Shown here: positions 9,063 through 17,976 of the stretch, piece by piece
How positions within the stretch are numbered: position 1 is the stretch's first letter
Layout: each line of letters opens with the position of its first letter
From: Pseudomonas fluorescens
GTDB taxonomy: Bacteria; Pseudomonadota; Gammaproteobacteria; Pseudomonadales; Pseudomonadaceae
Direction: 5' to 3'
Assembly: GCF_005938625.1 (NCBI RefSeq)
Contig: NZ_VCNJ01000061.1
Location: forward strand, 1 to 54,384
DNA: 54,384 nucleotides
Program-made: the position numbers and the translations under genes
Notes under the pieces: generated by a model
Told to the model about the DNA's origin: nothing
Databases searched by the model: none
What the model saw: only the letters and a program-made list of their open reading frames with translations

Positions 9063-9917
9063 ATGATCGGTAGCGTCAGCAACTACACGAGCTATACCAG
9101 CACCAGCAGCACCTCTACGCAAAACGCCCGCAGCCAGCAATTGCAAAAAGAACTCTTCGCCAAACTCGACAGCAACGGCGACGGCGCGGTGGACCAGGAC
9201 GAACTGAAAAGCGCTCTGTCGCAGAAGTCCGACGACGGCCTGCTGGTCAACCTGAGCAAACAATTCGGCGATCTGGACAGCGACGACAGCGGCAGCCTCA
9301 GCGCCGAAGAAATGACCGCCATGGCGCCGCCTCCGCCACCGCCACACGATCAAGCACCAGACACCGACCTCGCCGACGCCCTGATCAGCGCCCTCGACAG
9401 CGATGGCGACGGCGCCATCAGCAGCGACGAACTGAGCAGCGGCCTGACCAGCGCCGGCAGCACCGCCGACAGCAACGAACTCTTCTCCGCCCTCGACAAG
9501 AACAAGGACGGCAGCGTCAGCCAGGACGAACTCACTGCCAGCCTGACCCCGCCACCTCCACCACCACAAATCAACAGCGACGAACTGTTCAGCCAACTCG
9601 ACGCCGATGGCGACGGCAGCGTGACCGCGACAGAACTGAGCAGCGCATTGCAAACCAGCAACAACAGCACCGAAACGACCAGCGCCGACACCAGCGCCGC
9701 GCTGCTCAAGGTGCTCGATAGCGACAGCAGTGGCGGCGTGAGCAGTGATGAGCTGAAAGCGGCGTTACAGGCGGGCCGTGAACGACCTGACGAAGAACAG
9801 ACCGCTTCGACACAGAGCACTACTGAAGCGCTGAACCGCATGATTGCCAATTTGAGCAAGCAGTATTCGCTCGATAGTGCAGCGCCGGTGGGCAAGTATT
9901 TGAATGTGGCGACTTGA
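9063..9917 (+). CDS. EF-hand calcium-binding protein with six EF loops
   Basis: This 284-residue acidic protein contains six 12-residue EF-hand loops that begin at Asp36, Asp72, Asp112, Asp145, Asp180 and Asp219, each ending in Glu. Loops 1, 3, 4 and 5 fit the calcium consensus well. Loops 2 and 6 have Ser in place of the Asp at loop position 5. Two linkers contain six consecutive prolines each (89-94 and 163-168). There is a Ser/Thr-rich N-terminus and no classical signal peptide. It resembles Pseudomonas EF-hand proteins of the XopAW-like group. The ATG at 9063 has a GGAG site nine bases upstream; a GTG three codons earlier overlaps that site. It follows a two-component operon, from which it is separated by a REPIN. 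The likely role is calcium sensing or buffering; the partner is unknown. Confidence 0.9.
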   Translation: MIGSVSNYTSYTSTSSTSTQNARSQQLQKELFAKLDSNGDGAVDQDELKSALSQKSDDGLLVNLSKQFGDLDSDDSGSLSAEEMTAMAPPPPPPHDQAPDTDLADALISALDSDGDGAISSDELSSGLTSAGSTADSNELFSALDKNKDGSVSQDELTASLTPPPPPPQINSDELFSQLDADGDGSVTATELSSALQTSNNSTETTSADTSAALLKVLDSDSSGGVSSDELKAALQAGRERPDEEQTASTQSTTEALNRMIANLSKQYSLDSAAPVGKYLNVAT

Positions 9918-9946
9918 GTCGACGACATTATTTGCCGCGGAAAATC

Positions 9947-10226
9947 AAAAGCCCCTCACCCTAGCCCTCTCCCCGAGGGAGAGGGAACTGATCGAGGTGT
10001 TTGGGAGAGCTGCACCGACGTGAAATACCGAGTCGAACTCAGATTCTGAAACAGATCAAAAGCCCCTCACCCTAACTCTCTTCCAGAGGGAGAGGGGACT
10101 GACCGAGTTGTTTGCGAGAGCTACACCGACGTGCGCTACCGCGTTGAACTCAGATTTTGAAAAGCCCGAAAATCGGCTCCCTCTCCCTCGGGAGAGGGCT
10201 GGGCGGGCGGCGTTCCGGTGAGGGGC
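9947..10226. repeat. Tandem intergenic repeat with CTCTCCC...GGGAGAGG palindromes
   Basis: Two direct units begin with AAAAGCCCCTCACCCTA at 9947 and 10058 (period 111 bp). A third, related unit ends with the reverse complement of the same border (TGAGGGGC at 10219-10226). Each unit carries a short palindrome of the CTCTCCC/GGGAGAG type and a GAGAGCT(A/G)CACCGACGTG motif. Similar units recur at 44577-44962, and one seems to start at 54362. No coding potential is apparent. Confidence 0.8.
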
Positions 10227-10261
10227 AAATCCACCACAAATCCAAAGCCGACGACGCCCCG

Positions 10262-10597
10262 CTCTTCACCACTCAACAGGATGAGCGTTAGCTCCTGCAG
10301 CTCTTGATCTGTAGGGCGACGTCGGAAGGCTGAGTGGAGGGATTGATCCGGGCGTGGGAGCGCAGCGACCGTTTGGCGAAGCCAAACACAGCGAGAGGAG
10401 GTGCAGCGAAGCAAACCGTAGGCGCTGCGCCCGGATCGATCCCGGAGCGAAGGGACCCCGAGCCCCAGCGAGCGGGCCGTACGTAGGAGCAAGCCTTTTG
10501 GGTTACCTTTTCGGCGTTTGGAAAAGGTGACCCGCCGTAAGGGCGGAACCCTAAGCCGCCGTTACCGCAGCAACGGATATTCACCCAAAACCCAAAA
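10262..10597. repeat. Interspersed repeat copy 2
   Basis: Positions 10388-10596 match window positions 1-208 in the same orientation. The unit also contains a small hairpin (TTTGG/CCAAA near 10373-10387) and the CCGCC/GGCGG hairpin at 10532-10546. It ends four bases before the stop codon of the minus-strand AI-2E family gene. It shows no convincing coding signal. Together with the preceding tandem repeat it fills the 683-bp gap at 9918-10600. The left border is approximate. Confidence 0.75.
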
Positions 10598-10600
10598 CCA

Positions 10601-11653
10601 CTAGCGCCGCTCCTCAACCCGCCCCTGACTCTTACTCCAATCCGTCAACAAACTATAAGCAACCGCCAACAACGTAGGCCCGATAAACAACCCGATAAAC
10701 CCAAACGCAATCAACCCGCCAAACACCCCAAGCAACACAATCACCAACGGCAAATTCCCCCCGCGACTGATCAGATACGGCTTGAGCACGTTGTCCACGC
10801 CACTGATGATGAACGTCCCCCAGATCCCGAGAAACACCGCCATCCCATACTCACCCTTCCACGCCAGCCAGGCCGTCGCCGGCACCCACACCAACGGCGG
10901 CCCCATCGGAATCAGACTCAACAGGAAGGTAACGATCCCGAGCACCAACGCCCCCGGCACCCCGGCAATCAAAAACCCGATCAACGCCAGAACCGCCTGC
11001 GCCGCCGCGGTGCCGATCACCCCGTTGACCACGCGCTGCACCGTACCAGCCACCAACTCGATGTAATACCCGGCACGATCACCAATCAAGCGCTCCAGCA
11101 GACTGTGCACAAACGCCGCCAGCCGAGGCCCGTCACGATAGAAAAAGAACACAAAGACAATGCTCAACGTCAGCTCGAGAATCCCGCCGCCGATCTGCGC
11201 ACTGCGCGCCAGCAGCCAGTTACCGACCTGCCCCAGATAAGGTTTGATCGACACCATCAGCGCGGCGCCCTGCTGATCGATGCTGTTCCACAGCCCGACC
11301 AACCGCTCCCCCACAAACGGCACAGTCCCCAGCCACACCGGTGCCTCCGGAAGACCATCGACCTGCACATCCTTGATAAACGCCGTGGCATCACGCACAT
11401 GATCCCCTACGTTGAACCCCAGCCAGACCAGCGGCGCGGCCACCAGCAACATCCAGCCCAGCGTCAGAATACCCGCAGCCAGCGACTCACGGCCATTGAG
11501 CCAACGGGTCAGCAGGCGCATCAGCGGCCAACTGGCAAACGCCAGCACCGCGCCCCAGAACAGCGCCGACCAGAACGGCGCCATCACCCACAGGCTGGCG
11601 CCAAACAACACCAGCAACAGGATCTGCACCAGCAGGCGATCGTTATTGAGCAT
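10601..11653 (-). CDS. AI-2E family (PerM-type) membrane transporter
   Basis: This 350-residue polytopic inner-membrane protein has about eight predicted membrane spans, and shows family hallmarks: a hydrophobic pair near the N-terminus, the FFFYRDG segment after the central span, the DNVLKPYLI motif, and the final GVFGGLIAFGFIGLFIGPTLL block. Members of the family export small molecules or ions; the AI-2 connection of the family name need not apply here. The start at 11653 fits a full-length protein. It is followed directly by repeat copy 2, and the DUF4892 gene lies 69 bp upstream on the same strand. Confidence 0.92.
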   Translation of the reverse strand: MLNNDRLLVQILLLVLFGASLWVMAPFWSALFWGAVLAFASWPLMRLLTRWLNGRESLAAGILTLGWMLLVAAPLVWLGFNVGDHVRDATAFIKDVQVDGLPEAPVWLGTVPFVGERLVGLWNSIDQQGAALMVSIKPYLGQVGNWLLARSAQIGGGILELTLSIVFVFFFYRDGPRLAAFVHSLLERLIGDRAGYYIELVAGTVQRVVNGVIGTAAAQAVLALIGFLIAGVPGALVLGIVTFLLSLIPMGPPLVWVPATAWLAWKGEYGMAVFLGIWGTFIISGVDNVLKPYLISRGGNLPLVIVLLGVFGGLIAFGFIGLFIGPTLLAVAYSLLTDWSKSQGRVEERR

Positions 11654-11722
11654 GTGAGGTCTCGAAAAGGTCAGTCAGGCAAAGAGTAGGCGAACACGCC
11701 GCGCGTGCTCGCCTGAAACAGC

Positions 11723-12541
11723 TTAACGCAACAGATCGATGCGCAGGCCAGAGCCTTCGACACTGCCGGTTTCCATGCGTGCCGCACGCACGCCCTGATT
11801 TATCAGCGCCTGGCGCCAGGCTTCGGCCTTGGGCCCGGACACCGTCACGCGCAACGTCGTGTCGAGGTTAAGACCACGGGAAATCAGGCGTAGCCAGGTG
11901 TCATCAGGCTCATTCACCCGATCAGGAAAATCCAGCTCACCGGTGCTTTTCAGTTGACGCAACAGGGTCGCCGAGGTCGGCAGCAGTTCACCCAGCGGTG
12001 CAACCGCCTCGAACTGTTCGACATGCAGATAGGCTTTGCGATTGCCGCGAGTGATGCTGTATAGCGCCACCAACGTGTTGTCACGTGGTGCCGCCAGCCT
12101 CAACAGCAGGTAGGCCTGCTGCTCGTCAGCACCATACAGTTTGGAATTACCAAACACCTCGTTGGCCCACAGGCTGCTTTCGCCGCAATCACGGGCCTGA
12201 CACCAGAACAGCAATTCGGCGTCCTGTTTTTGCAGGGCTTCGCGAGCAGCGGTGAAGGCTTCGGTGGCGGAGTGTTCGGGCGGCAATTCGTAGGTCACCG
12301 AAGTGGTCTGGCCACGGGCGGTGACCTGGCCGTCGAAGCGCAGTTGCCCGCTGATCTTGCGGATCGAGCCCAGCGGATAGATCCGCTCCAGTTCAACCGG
12401 AGGGCGATAGTCGACGATCTGTGCATCGGCCAGACGCGGCACGATCTGCAGATCCTGACTGCCCGGCACATCGGCGGCGAATGAAACGGTACTGAAACAG
12501 CACAGTGCCAACAGACTGAGTGACCGCATAGTCAGGCTCAT
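11723..12541 (-). CDS. DUF4892 family periplasmic protein
   Basis: This 272-residue protein starts with a signal peptide (hydrophobic LSLLALCCFSTVSFA, cleavage likely before ADVPGS). The mature part resembles the DUF4892 family found mainly in Pseudomonas: PLVELERIYPLGS-like N-terminal segment, paired cysteines in WCQARDCG, and a C-terminal alpha/beta domain ending in GLRIDLLR. Function is unknown. The ATG at 12541 was chosen to give a normal signal peptide; the ATG at 12529 is equally possible because neither has a strong ribosome site. It lies downstream of two hydrolase genes on the same strand. Confidence 0.8.
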   Translation of the reverse strand: MSLTMRSLSLLALCCFSTVSFAADVPGSQDLQIVPRLADAQIVDYRPPVELERIYPLGSIRKISGQLRFDGQVTARGQTTSVTYELPPEHSATEAFTAAREALQKQDAELLFWCQARDCGESSLWANEVFGNSKLYGADEQQAYLLLRLAAPRDNTLVALYSITRGNRKAYLHVEQFEAVAPLGELLPTSATLLRQLKSTGELDFPDRVNEPDDTWLRLISRGLNLDTTLRVTVSGPKAEAWRQALINQGVRAARMETGSVEGSGLRIDLLR

Positions 12542-12644
12542 CGGATCGGCATGACTGAGTAATTCGAGGTCGCAGCGGTGTAAAAATCCATCGTGGTTGT
12601 CTCCCATTTCAACCCGACCAGCCTCGACAGTTGCCCGCAGCAAG

Positions 12645-13499
12645 TCAAGGAATGGCGAAGAACCGATTGAAACAGTCTGCGACAAGGTCGGCCCCGGCCT
12701 CATCGTTCAGATGCAAATGGTGCCCGCCCGCCAACTGTTCCCGGCTAAAGGGTAGACGTTCCAGGAGCTCGGGATGTTTGGCCAGCATGCCCTCAGCCGC
12801 GACCACCAAGTGCGCCGGGCAACTGACTCGAAGCGCGAACGCCATTGCTTGTTCCTGAGTCAGGCGCAGCGGCGATGGCAAGGTCAGGCGATTGTCGGTG
12901 CGCCAAGTGTAACCACCGGGCACCGGCATCAGCCCGCGCTGAGCCAGCAATTCAGCGGCCTCACGGCTGACTGCGACCAGACCTTTCATGCGCGCTTCGA
13001 TAGCGCGGTCGAGGGTGTTGTAGACCGGTTTGCGTTTCTCGCGCAGATCCAGTTGCGCTTGCAGGGCCATGCCCATACGTTCGGCGGCGTTTTCGCCTTT
13101 GTCTGTAGGAGGAATCACGCCGTCAATCAGCGCCAGATGGCTGATGCGATCCGGCAACGAACCCGCCAACACCATCGAGACAATGGCGCCCATCGAATGC
13201 CCGAGTAGGCCGAACCGTTTCCAGCCCAGTTGCTCGGCGACTTGCAGCACGTCATGGGCGTAGTCCCACAGCGCATAGCCGGCGCCGTTCGGCCGATGCC
13301 CGGAATGCCCGTGCCCGGCCATGTCCAGGGCAATGATGCGCAAACCTTTGAGCCTGGGTGCCAGACGGGCAAAGCTGTTGGCATTGTCGAGCCAGCCATG
13401 CAGCGCAATCACCGGCACACCGTCCTCGGGCCCGAACAAATGCGCGGCCAACTCGATATGCGGCAGGCTCAGGCGCACTTCTTCAAAGGTCGGGCTCAT
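12645..13499 (-). CDS. Alpha/beta hydrolase
   Basis: This 284-residue alpha/beta-fold hydrolase has the oxyanion segment IALHGWLDNANSF near residue 35, nucleophile Ser102 in GHSMG, and a probable catalytic His in the C-terminal AGGHHLHL segment. The substrate is not evident; an esterase or lipase-like role is likely. Its ATG at 13499 overlaps the stop codon of the upstream hydrolase (ATGA), so the two are coupled. A TTG two codons earlier is a less likely start. The same hydrolase pair sits near the acyl-CoA ligase and gpsA region in P. aeruginosa (PA1621-PA1622), as I recall. Confidence 0.9.
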   Translation of the reverse strand: MSPTFEEVRLSLPHIELAAHLFGPEDGVPVIALHGWLDNANSFARLAPRLKGLRIIALDMAGHGHSGHRPNGAGYALWDYAHDVLQVAEQLGWKRFGLLGHSMGAIVSMVLAGSLPDRISHLALIDGVIPPTDKGENAAERMGMALQAQLDLREKRKPVYNTLDRAIEARMKGLVAVSREAAELLAQRGLMPVPGGYTWRTDNRLTLPSPLRLTQEQAMAFALRVSCPAHLVVAAEGMLAKHPELLERLPFSREQLAGGHHLHLNDEAGADLVADCFNRFFAIP

Positions 13500-14302
13500 G
13501 CACAATCCTCGTCCTGACGGTTTTCCCAGCGGGTAAACAGCGTCTTCAACAGCCGTGCGGTGTCCTGCGGCCGTTCGAGTGGAAACATGTGGCCACCGGG
13601 CATGCTCAACGCCTCGCCCTGGGCCAGACGCGAAATGAAACGGGTGTGATGGCGCATGACCACACGACTCTTGTGCCCGCGCACCACCGCCAGCGGCACC
13701 TGTAATTGACCGGTACGACCAGGACTGGTGTGCGGCACGCCGCGATAGATGCTGATCTCGGTGGCCGGATCAAAGCGCAGGCGCAGTTTGTCGCCGACCT
13801 GGTGCAAACCGTGTTGCAGGTAGGCATCGAAGCATTCCGGATCGAAACCACGGAACAGTGTTTTGCCGGCGAAATAGCTACGTGCGCTGTCGAGATCGGC
13901 GAACTCTTCACGCCGGCCAAGGGTACGGCCAGCCGGGGTCAGCTTGTCGATGAAGCCAAAACGCTTGGCCGCGCGGATCACCCACTGATCGGTGCGAGTC
14001 AGCACCGGTGAATCGAGCATCACCACGCCACGATACAGCTCAGGGCAACGCAGCGCCGCGTGCAAATGCAGGACGCCGCCGAAGGAATGGCCAACGCCCC
14101 ACACCGGTTGATCCTGCTGCTGCAAATGGTGGATCAACTCGTCGACGAGGTTGTACCAGTTGTCGTCCGCCGGATAGCGCGGGTCATGGGCGTGCTGCTC
14201 CAGATGCGCAACCCGGTACTCGGGCGCCAGCGCCGCGAACAACTTGCCATAGGTGCCCGAGGGAAACCCGTTGGCGTGGGCGAAAAAGATCGGTTGCGAC
14301 AT
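13496..14302 (-). CDS. Alpha/beta hydrolase, first gene of a coupled pair
   Basis: This 268-residue alpha/beta hydrolase has an HANGFPSGTY oxyanion segment near residue 9, nucleophile Ser73 in GVGHSFGG, and a C-terminal His in MPGGHMFPLERP. It is only distantly similar to the next gene, which it overlaps by 4 bp, so this pair is not a recent duplication. The ATG at 14302 begins the conserved MSQPIFFAHANG segment. The substrate is unknown. It is divergent from the RHS gene. Confidence 0.9.
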   Translation of the reverse strand: MSQPIFFAHANGFPSGTYGKLFAALAPEYRVAHLEQHAHDPRYPADDNWYNLVDELIHHLQQQDQPVWGVGHSFGGVLHLHAALRCPELYRGVVMLDSPVLTRTDQWVIRAAKRFGFIDKLTPAGRTLGRREEFADLDSARSYFAGKTLFRGFDPECFDAYLQHGLHQVGDKLRLRFDPATEISIYRGVPHTSPGRTGQLQVPLAVVRGHKSRVVMRHHTRFISRLAQGEALSMPGGHMFPLERPQDTARLLKTLFTRWENRQDEDCA

Positions 14303-14440
14303 GCGGGCAAATCCATGAGCGGGAAACGTGGCGTTGATTGTCCGTAAGACCGCGCCTTGGAGCAATGACCGTAACTGCCAGGAATGATGACAGTCGCGCC
14401 ACGGCTATACCTGATCCACCGCCATGAAAGTGTGGGTTGT

Positions 14441-14469
14441 CAACTGTCAGTTCTGTCAGTTGACAGTTG
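14441..14469. promoter_or_regulatory. Palindromic element with repeated CTGTCA half-sites upstream of the RHS gene
   Basis: Perfect 9-bp arms CAACTGTCA (14441-14449) and TGACAGTTG (14461-14469) flank 11 bp. Within it, CTGTCAGTT occurs twice in direct tandem (14444-14452 and 14453-14461), so three half-sites are packed into 29 bp. It ends 52 bp before the RHS start codon. It could be a regulator-binding site or an mRNA hairpin. Confidence 0.55.
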
Positions 14470-14521
14470 TCGCGCGCGGCCCGATAAGAAACTCATCCTC
14501 ATTGACCCGATTGCTGACCCC

Positions 14522-17488
14522 ATGACGCACGCTCATACACCTGCCATCCAGGCGTTCGACCCGCGCGGGCTGGTTCTGCGACATGTGAGTTACCACCGTC
14601 GCGACAGCATCTCGGCGCCTGAGGGTTACATTACTCAACAGGTTCATGATGAAGCCGGTCGTACGGTGCTCCATCGCGACCCCAGACTCTTCCTCGAGGA
14701 CATGCCTGCCAACCAACGCAATGTATTCAGTCTGTCGAGCGCCGTGCTCCTGAGCGAAAACACTGACGCCGGCTGGCGCTTGCGCCTCAACGCAGAAGAC
14801 GGCATTCACCTTGAAGGCTGGGATCAGAAGCGCAACCACAGCCGTACCCGCCATGACGCCCTGCGGCGTCCGAGCGCTACGTACGAGCAATCAGAGGGTG
14901 AACCTGAGTACTGCACCGAACGTTTTACTTACTTCGAAGGCACAGGGGAAGACGGCCATAACCGTTGCGGCCGATTGATTCGGCATGACGATACGGCAGG
15001 CACCCTGCTTTTCTCTGACCTCACAATGAGCGGCCAACCTCTGCAACTGAGCCGTACTTTCAACGCTGAACCCCGCTGGACCGTGGACTGGCCGGAGCTG
15101 GAAGCCGATCGCGATGTATTTCTGGAGCCCGGTCCCGCCACTACCCGATTCGGCTACAACGCCATGAGTGAATTGATTGCCCAGATTGACGCAGTGGGCA
15201 ACCGGCAAACGCTCCTGCAAGATCGGGCAGGCCAATTGAAAGCCACCCTTTTGAAACTGGCCAGCGACACCGACAGCCAGCCACTGGTCAACGACATCCG
15301 CTACAACGCCTCCGGCCATCTGGAGCATCAGCGAGCAGGCAATGGTGTAGAGTCCAGCGTGACGTTCAGTATTGATGACGGGCGCCTGCAGCACCTGCTG
15401 ACTCGCACTCCCAATGGGCCGATCCTGCAGGATCTGAGCTACGAATATGACGCGGTCGGCAATATCACCTGCATCAGCGATCGTGCGGGTGCGGCCACCC
15501 ATCACCGCAACCAGCGTACCGAAGCGATCTGCCGCTACCGTTACGACAGCCTCTCGCGCTTGATCGAAGCCAGTGGCCGGCAGATTCGCAATGCACCCGG
15601 CGGGCCACAGTTGCCGGAATTCATTTCTCCGGTCGATCCGCAACAACTGGAAAATTACACGCGTACCTACACCTATGATCCCGCCGGCAACATGCTGCTG
15701 ATGGAACACCGTGCGGCCAGTGGCAACCGCACCGAGCGCACGGTTGTCGCCAGTTCGAGCAATCGCAGCCTGCCGGAGAAACCCGACGGCCAGCTCCCCG
15801 GCGAAAAAGACATCGCTGCCGCTTATGATGCCAATGGCAACCGCGTGGCTCTCCATGACGGGCAAGCTTTGCAGTGGGATCTACGCAACAGATTGAAGCA
15901 AGTCGATCATGTGCTCCGGGAAGATGAGCCGGATGACATCGACTATCACGTGTATGCCGCTAATGGTCAGCGCCAGCGAAAAGTCCACGGGGCTTACACA
16001 GGGACGTTGCAACGACTCAGTGAAACCCGTTACCTGCCGGGACTGGAAATCCGCACCGACCCGCAACAGACGGTTCACGTCATCACCATCAAGGCCGGCC
16101 GTGCGACCGTACAGGTGCTGCATTTCGAAACAGAACCACCGCTCGATATGCCCCGGCTTCAGCAGCGTTATAACTTCACCGATCACTTGAATTCCAGCGC
16201 AGTGGAACTGGATGCCCAGGCACAGATCATCTCGCAGGAAAGCTACTACCCCTACGGCGGCACCTGCTGGTGGGCAGGACGCAGTCAGGTCGAGGCGAGC
16301 TACAAAACGCTGCGCTATTCGGGAAAGGAACGGGATGCCAGCGGATTGTATTATTACGGTTTCCGTTACTACGCGCCGTGGCTTCAGCGTTGGCTCAATG
16401 CAGACCCGCTTGGCGTGCAGGACGGGCTCAATCTGTTCGCCATGGTTCACGGCAACCCGATCGGACACGTGGATTTTCAGGGGCTGATCACCGTCAGAGA
16501 GGGAACCGGCGCGGCGTTAGCCACCTTTGCCCGTGATGGGTTGAGTGCCCTGGCGGGAGGCACCGTTCGATACTTTGCCGCGCAGGGCATGCAGCAATGG
16601 GCATCAGACAACCCCGACTCGGCGCCCGACCCCGGGGTCAACCTGGGATTGACCATCGCCGGCACCTTGGCCGGCGCGCTCGTCGGCGGCGCCATGGGCG
16701 TCGGGGCAGGCAGCCGGATTGCCAACAGTCGCAATCAGAGCCGCACGGTACAGACCCTCATGGCGGGTGTCTTTGGCCTTGCGGGCGCCGCAGCAGGAGC
16801 GGCGGCCCCGCTGTATGCGTATCTGGCCGACCGGGAAGCGCTGAACCTCACCGCCATCGGTATTCTTGCGAGCATGCCGGGGAACCTGACGAGAGAAGCC
16901 GGCCAACGCACGCTCGCCAACATCGGCGCCAGTGTCACACTTGCCCCGTCAGGCACCACAGCGGTGTTACGAGCTGTGCCTTATGCGGCGCTGCTTTTCG
17001 CAGGCGGCGCCGGCAGAACAGAGATGGCAGCCGGCGCTGGAGTCGCTGCCAGCGCAGTCGTAGAGGGCCTGAACGGTATGTCCATCACGGCGATCCATTC
17101 ATTGCGAGGTGGTGCATACCGTCTCCCGGAACAACATCAGCTGTCGATGCCGAACGGGGTGGAATTGCTATACGGCGCAACGACGCGCACCGCCGGAGCA
17201 ATGGTGACCGCCTCGCTGACATCACTCGCCGCGCCGTTGACAAATGCTATCGACGATCCAGTACGGACAGGTGTCGTCGCCAGTTTCAGTGCGCACACCG
17301 AGGCCCGGACTTACTTGGGTCAACACGTGCAGCGCGGCGCTTTCGAACTGTACAGGGCCAATGACGCAGACTTCACCCTCGACCAGTTCACGGCCGAAAA
17401 CAGCCTCTGGAGGAGTTCAACACCTGACAGCTATCATCCCGAGATGCGCAGCGAGATTGATCTGCCCATGAGAGTACTGGGGCGGTGA
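14522..17488 (+). CDS. RHS-repeat protein, TccC-like, with hydrophobic variable C-terminus
   Basis: This 988-residue protein has an N-terminus (AIQAFDPRGLVLRHVSYHR) typical of TccC-type toxin subunits. YD/RHS repeats follow (YEYDAVGNITCISDR, YTYDPAGNML, AAYDANGNRV), then the RHS-associated core at about 597-654 (RYSGKERDASGLYYYGFRYY ... WLNADP). In this family the core is cleaved and the RHS shell encloses a variable toxic C-terminus. Here the 334-residue C-terminus contains several glycine/alanine-rich hydrophobic stretches (about 700-860) and no enzyme motif that I recognise. No TcA or TcB gene and no candidate immunity gene is adjacent: a thioesterase gene converges 13 bp downstream. The ATG at 14522 matches family starts; the upstream extension overlaps the palindromic element and is rejected. 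Confidence 0.88.
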   Translation: MTHAHTPAIQAFDPRGLVLRHVSYHRRDSISAPEGYITQQVHDEAGRTVLHRDPRLFLEDMPANQRNVFSLSSAVLLSENTDAGWRLRLNAEDGIHLEGWDQKRNHSRTRHDALRRPSATYEQSEGEPEYCTERFTYFEGTGEDGHNRCGRLIRHDDTAGTLLFSDLTMSGQPLQLSRTFNAEPRWTVDWPELEADRDVFLEPGPATTRFGYNAMSELIAQIDAVGNRQTLLQDRAGQLKATLLKLASDTDSQPLVNDIRYNASGHLEHQRAGNGVESSVTFSIDDGRLQHLLTRTPNGPILQDLSYEYDAVGNITCISDRAGAATHHRNQRTEAICRYRYDSLSRLIEASGRQIRNAPGGPQLPEFISPVDPQQLENYTRTYTYDPAGNMLLMEHRAASGNRTERTVVASSSNRSLPEKPDGQLPGEKDIAAAYDANGNRVALHDGQALQWDLRNRLKQVDHVLREDEPDDIDYHVYAANGQRQRKVHGAYTGTLQRLSETRYLPGLEIRTDPQQTVHVITIKAGRATVQVLHFETEPPLDMPRLQQRYNFTDHLNSSAVELDAQAQIISQESYYPYGGTCWWAGRSQVEASYKTLRYSGKERDASGLYYYGFRYYAPWLQRWLNADPLGVQDGLNLFAMVHGNPIGHVDFQGLITVREGTGAALATFARDGLSALAGGTVRYFAAQGMQQWASDNPDSAPDPGVNLGLTIAGTLAGALVGGAMGVGAGSRIANSRNQSRTVQTLMAGVFGLAGAAAGAAAPLYAYLADREALNLTAIGILASMPGNLTREAGQRTLANIGASVTLAPSGTTAVLRAVPYAALLFAGGAGRTEMAAGAGVAASAVVEGLNGMSITAIHSLRGGAYRLPEQHQLSMPNGVELLYGATTRTAGAMVTASLTSLAAPLTNAIDDPVRTGVVASFSAHTEARTYLGQHVQRGAFELYRANDADFTLDQFTAENSLWRSSTPDSYHPEMRSEIDLPMRVLGR

Positions 17489-17501
17489 AATAGCACCTGA
17501 T

Positions 17502-17945
17502 TTATTGCGAAGGTGGCGTCTGCCCCAGCGGCACCACCGCCATGGTCAGCCGCGACACGCAACTGGCCTTGCCTTCATCACTGGTCAAACGGATATCCCA
17601 CACATGCGTGGTGCGACCAATGTGAATCGGCTTGGCCACCGCCGTCACCCGGCCACTGCGCAAGCCGCGCAAATGGTTGGCGTTGATTTCAAGTCCTACG
17701 CAGTAGAACTTGCTGGCATCGATGCACAGGTAACTGGCCATCGAACCAACGGTTTCCGCCAGCACCACCGAGGCGCCGCCATGCAGCAAACCGTAGGGCT
17801 GGTGGGTGCGATGGTCGATGACCATGCTCGCGGTCAGCGATTCTTCGTCGAAAGCTTCGAAGCGGATGTCGAGTACTTCTCCGATGGTGTTCTTCTGGAT
17901 TGCGTTCAACTGCTCGATGTTCGGAGTGGTTCGCCACAAGCTCAT
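17502..17945 (-). CDS. PaaI-type hotdog-fold thioesterase
   Basis: This 147-residue hotdog-fold acyl-CoA thioesterase has the family signature GLLHGGASVVLAETVGS (His55-Gly-Gly, catalytic Glu64), as in PaaI/EntH/YbdB enzymes that hydrolyse aryl- or medium-chain acyl-CoA. The ATG at 17945 follows an AGGAAG ribosome site. The acyl-CoA ligase gene ends 31 bp upstream on the same strand, so the two are probably one operon with opposed activities: CoA activation and CoA release. Confidence 0.93.
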   Translation of the reverse strand: MSLWRTTPNIEQLNAIQKNTIGEVLDIRFEAFDEESLTASMVIDHRTHQPYGLLHGGASVVLAETVGSMASYLCIDASKFYCVGLEINANHLRGLRSGRVTAVAKPIHIGRTTHVWDIRLTSDEGKASCVSRLTMAVVPLGQTPPSQ

Positions 17946-17976
17946 CGCTGACTTCCTTTGTTGTTTTATTGGTCGC

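Noticed and set aside
9947..10226. CRISPR-like periodic repeats
   Set aside because: The units are about 111 bp with internal palindromes and no short spacers of constant length, and no cas gene is nearby.
14891..15865. 324-codon open frame antisense to the RHS gene
   Set aside because: The plus-strand frame carries the YD repeats and RHS core; the antisense one has no recognisable motif.
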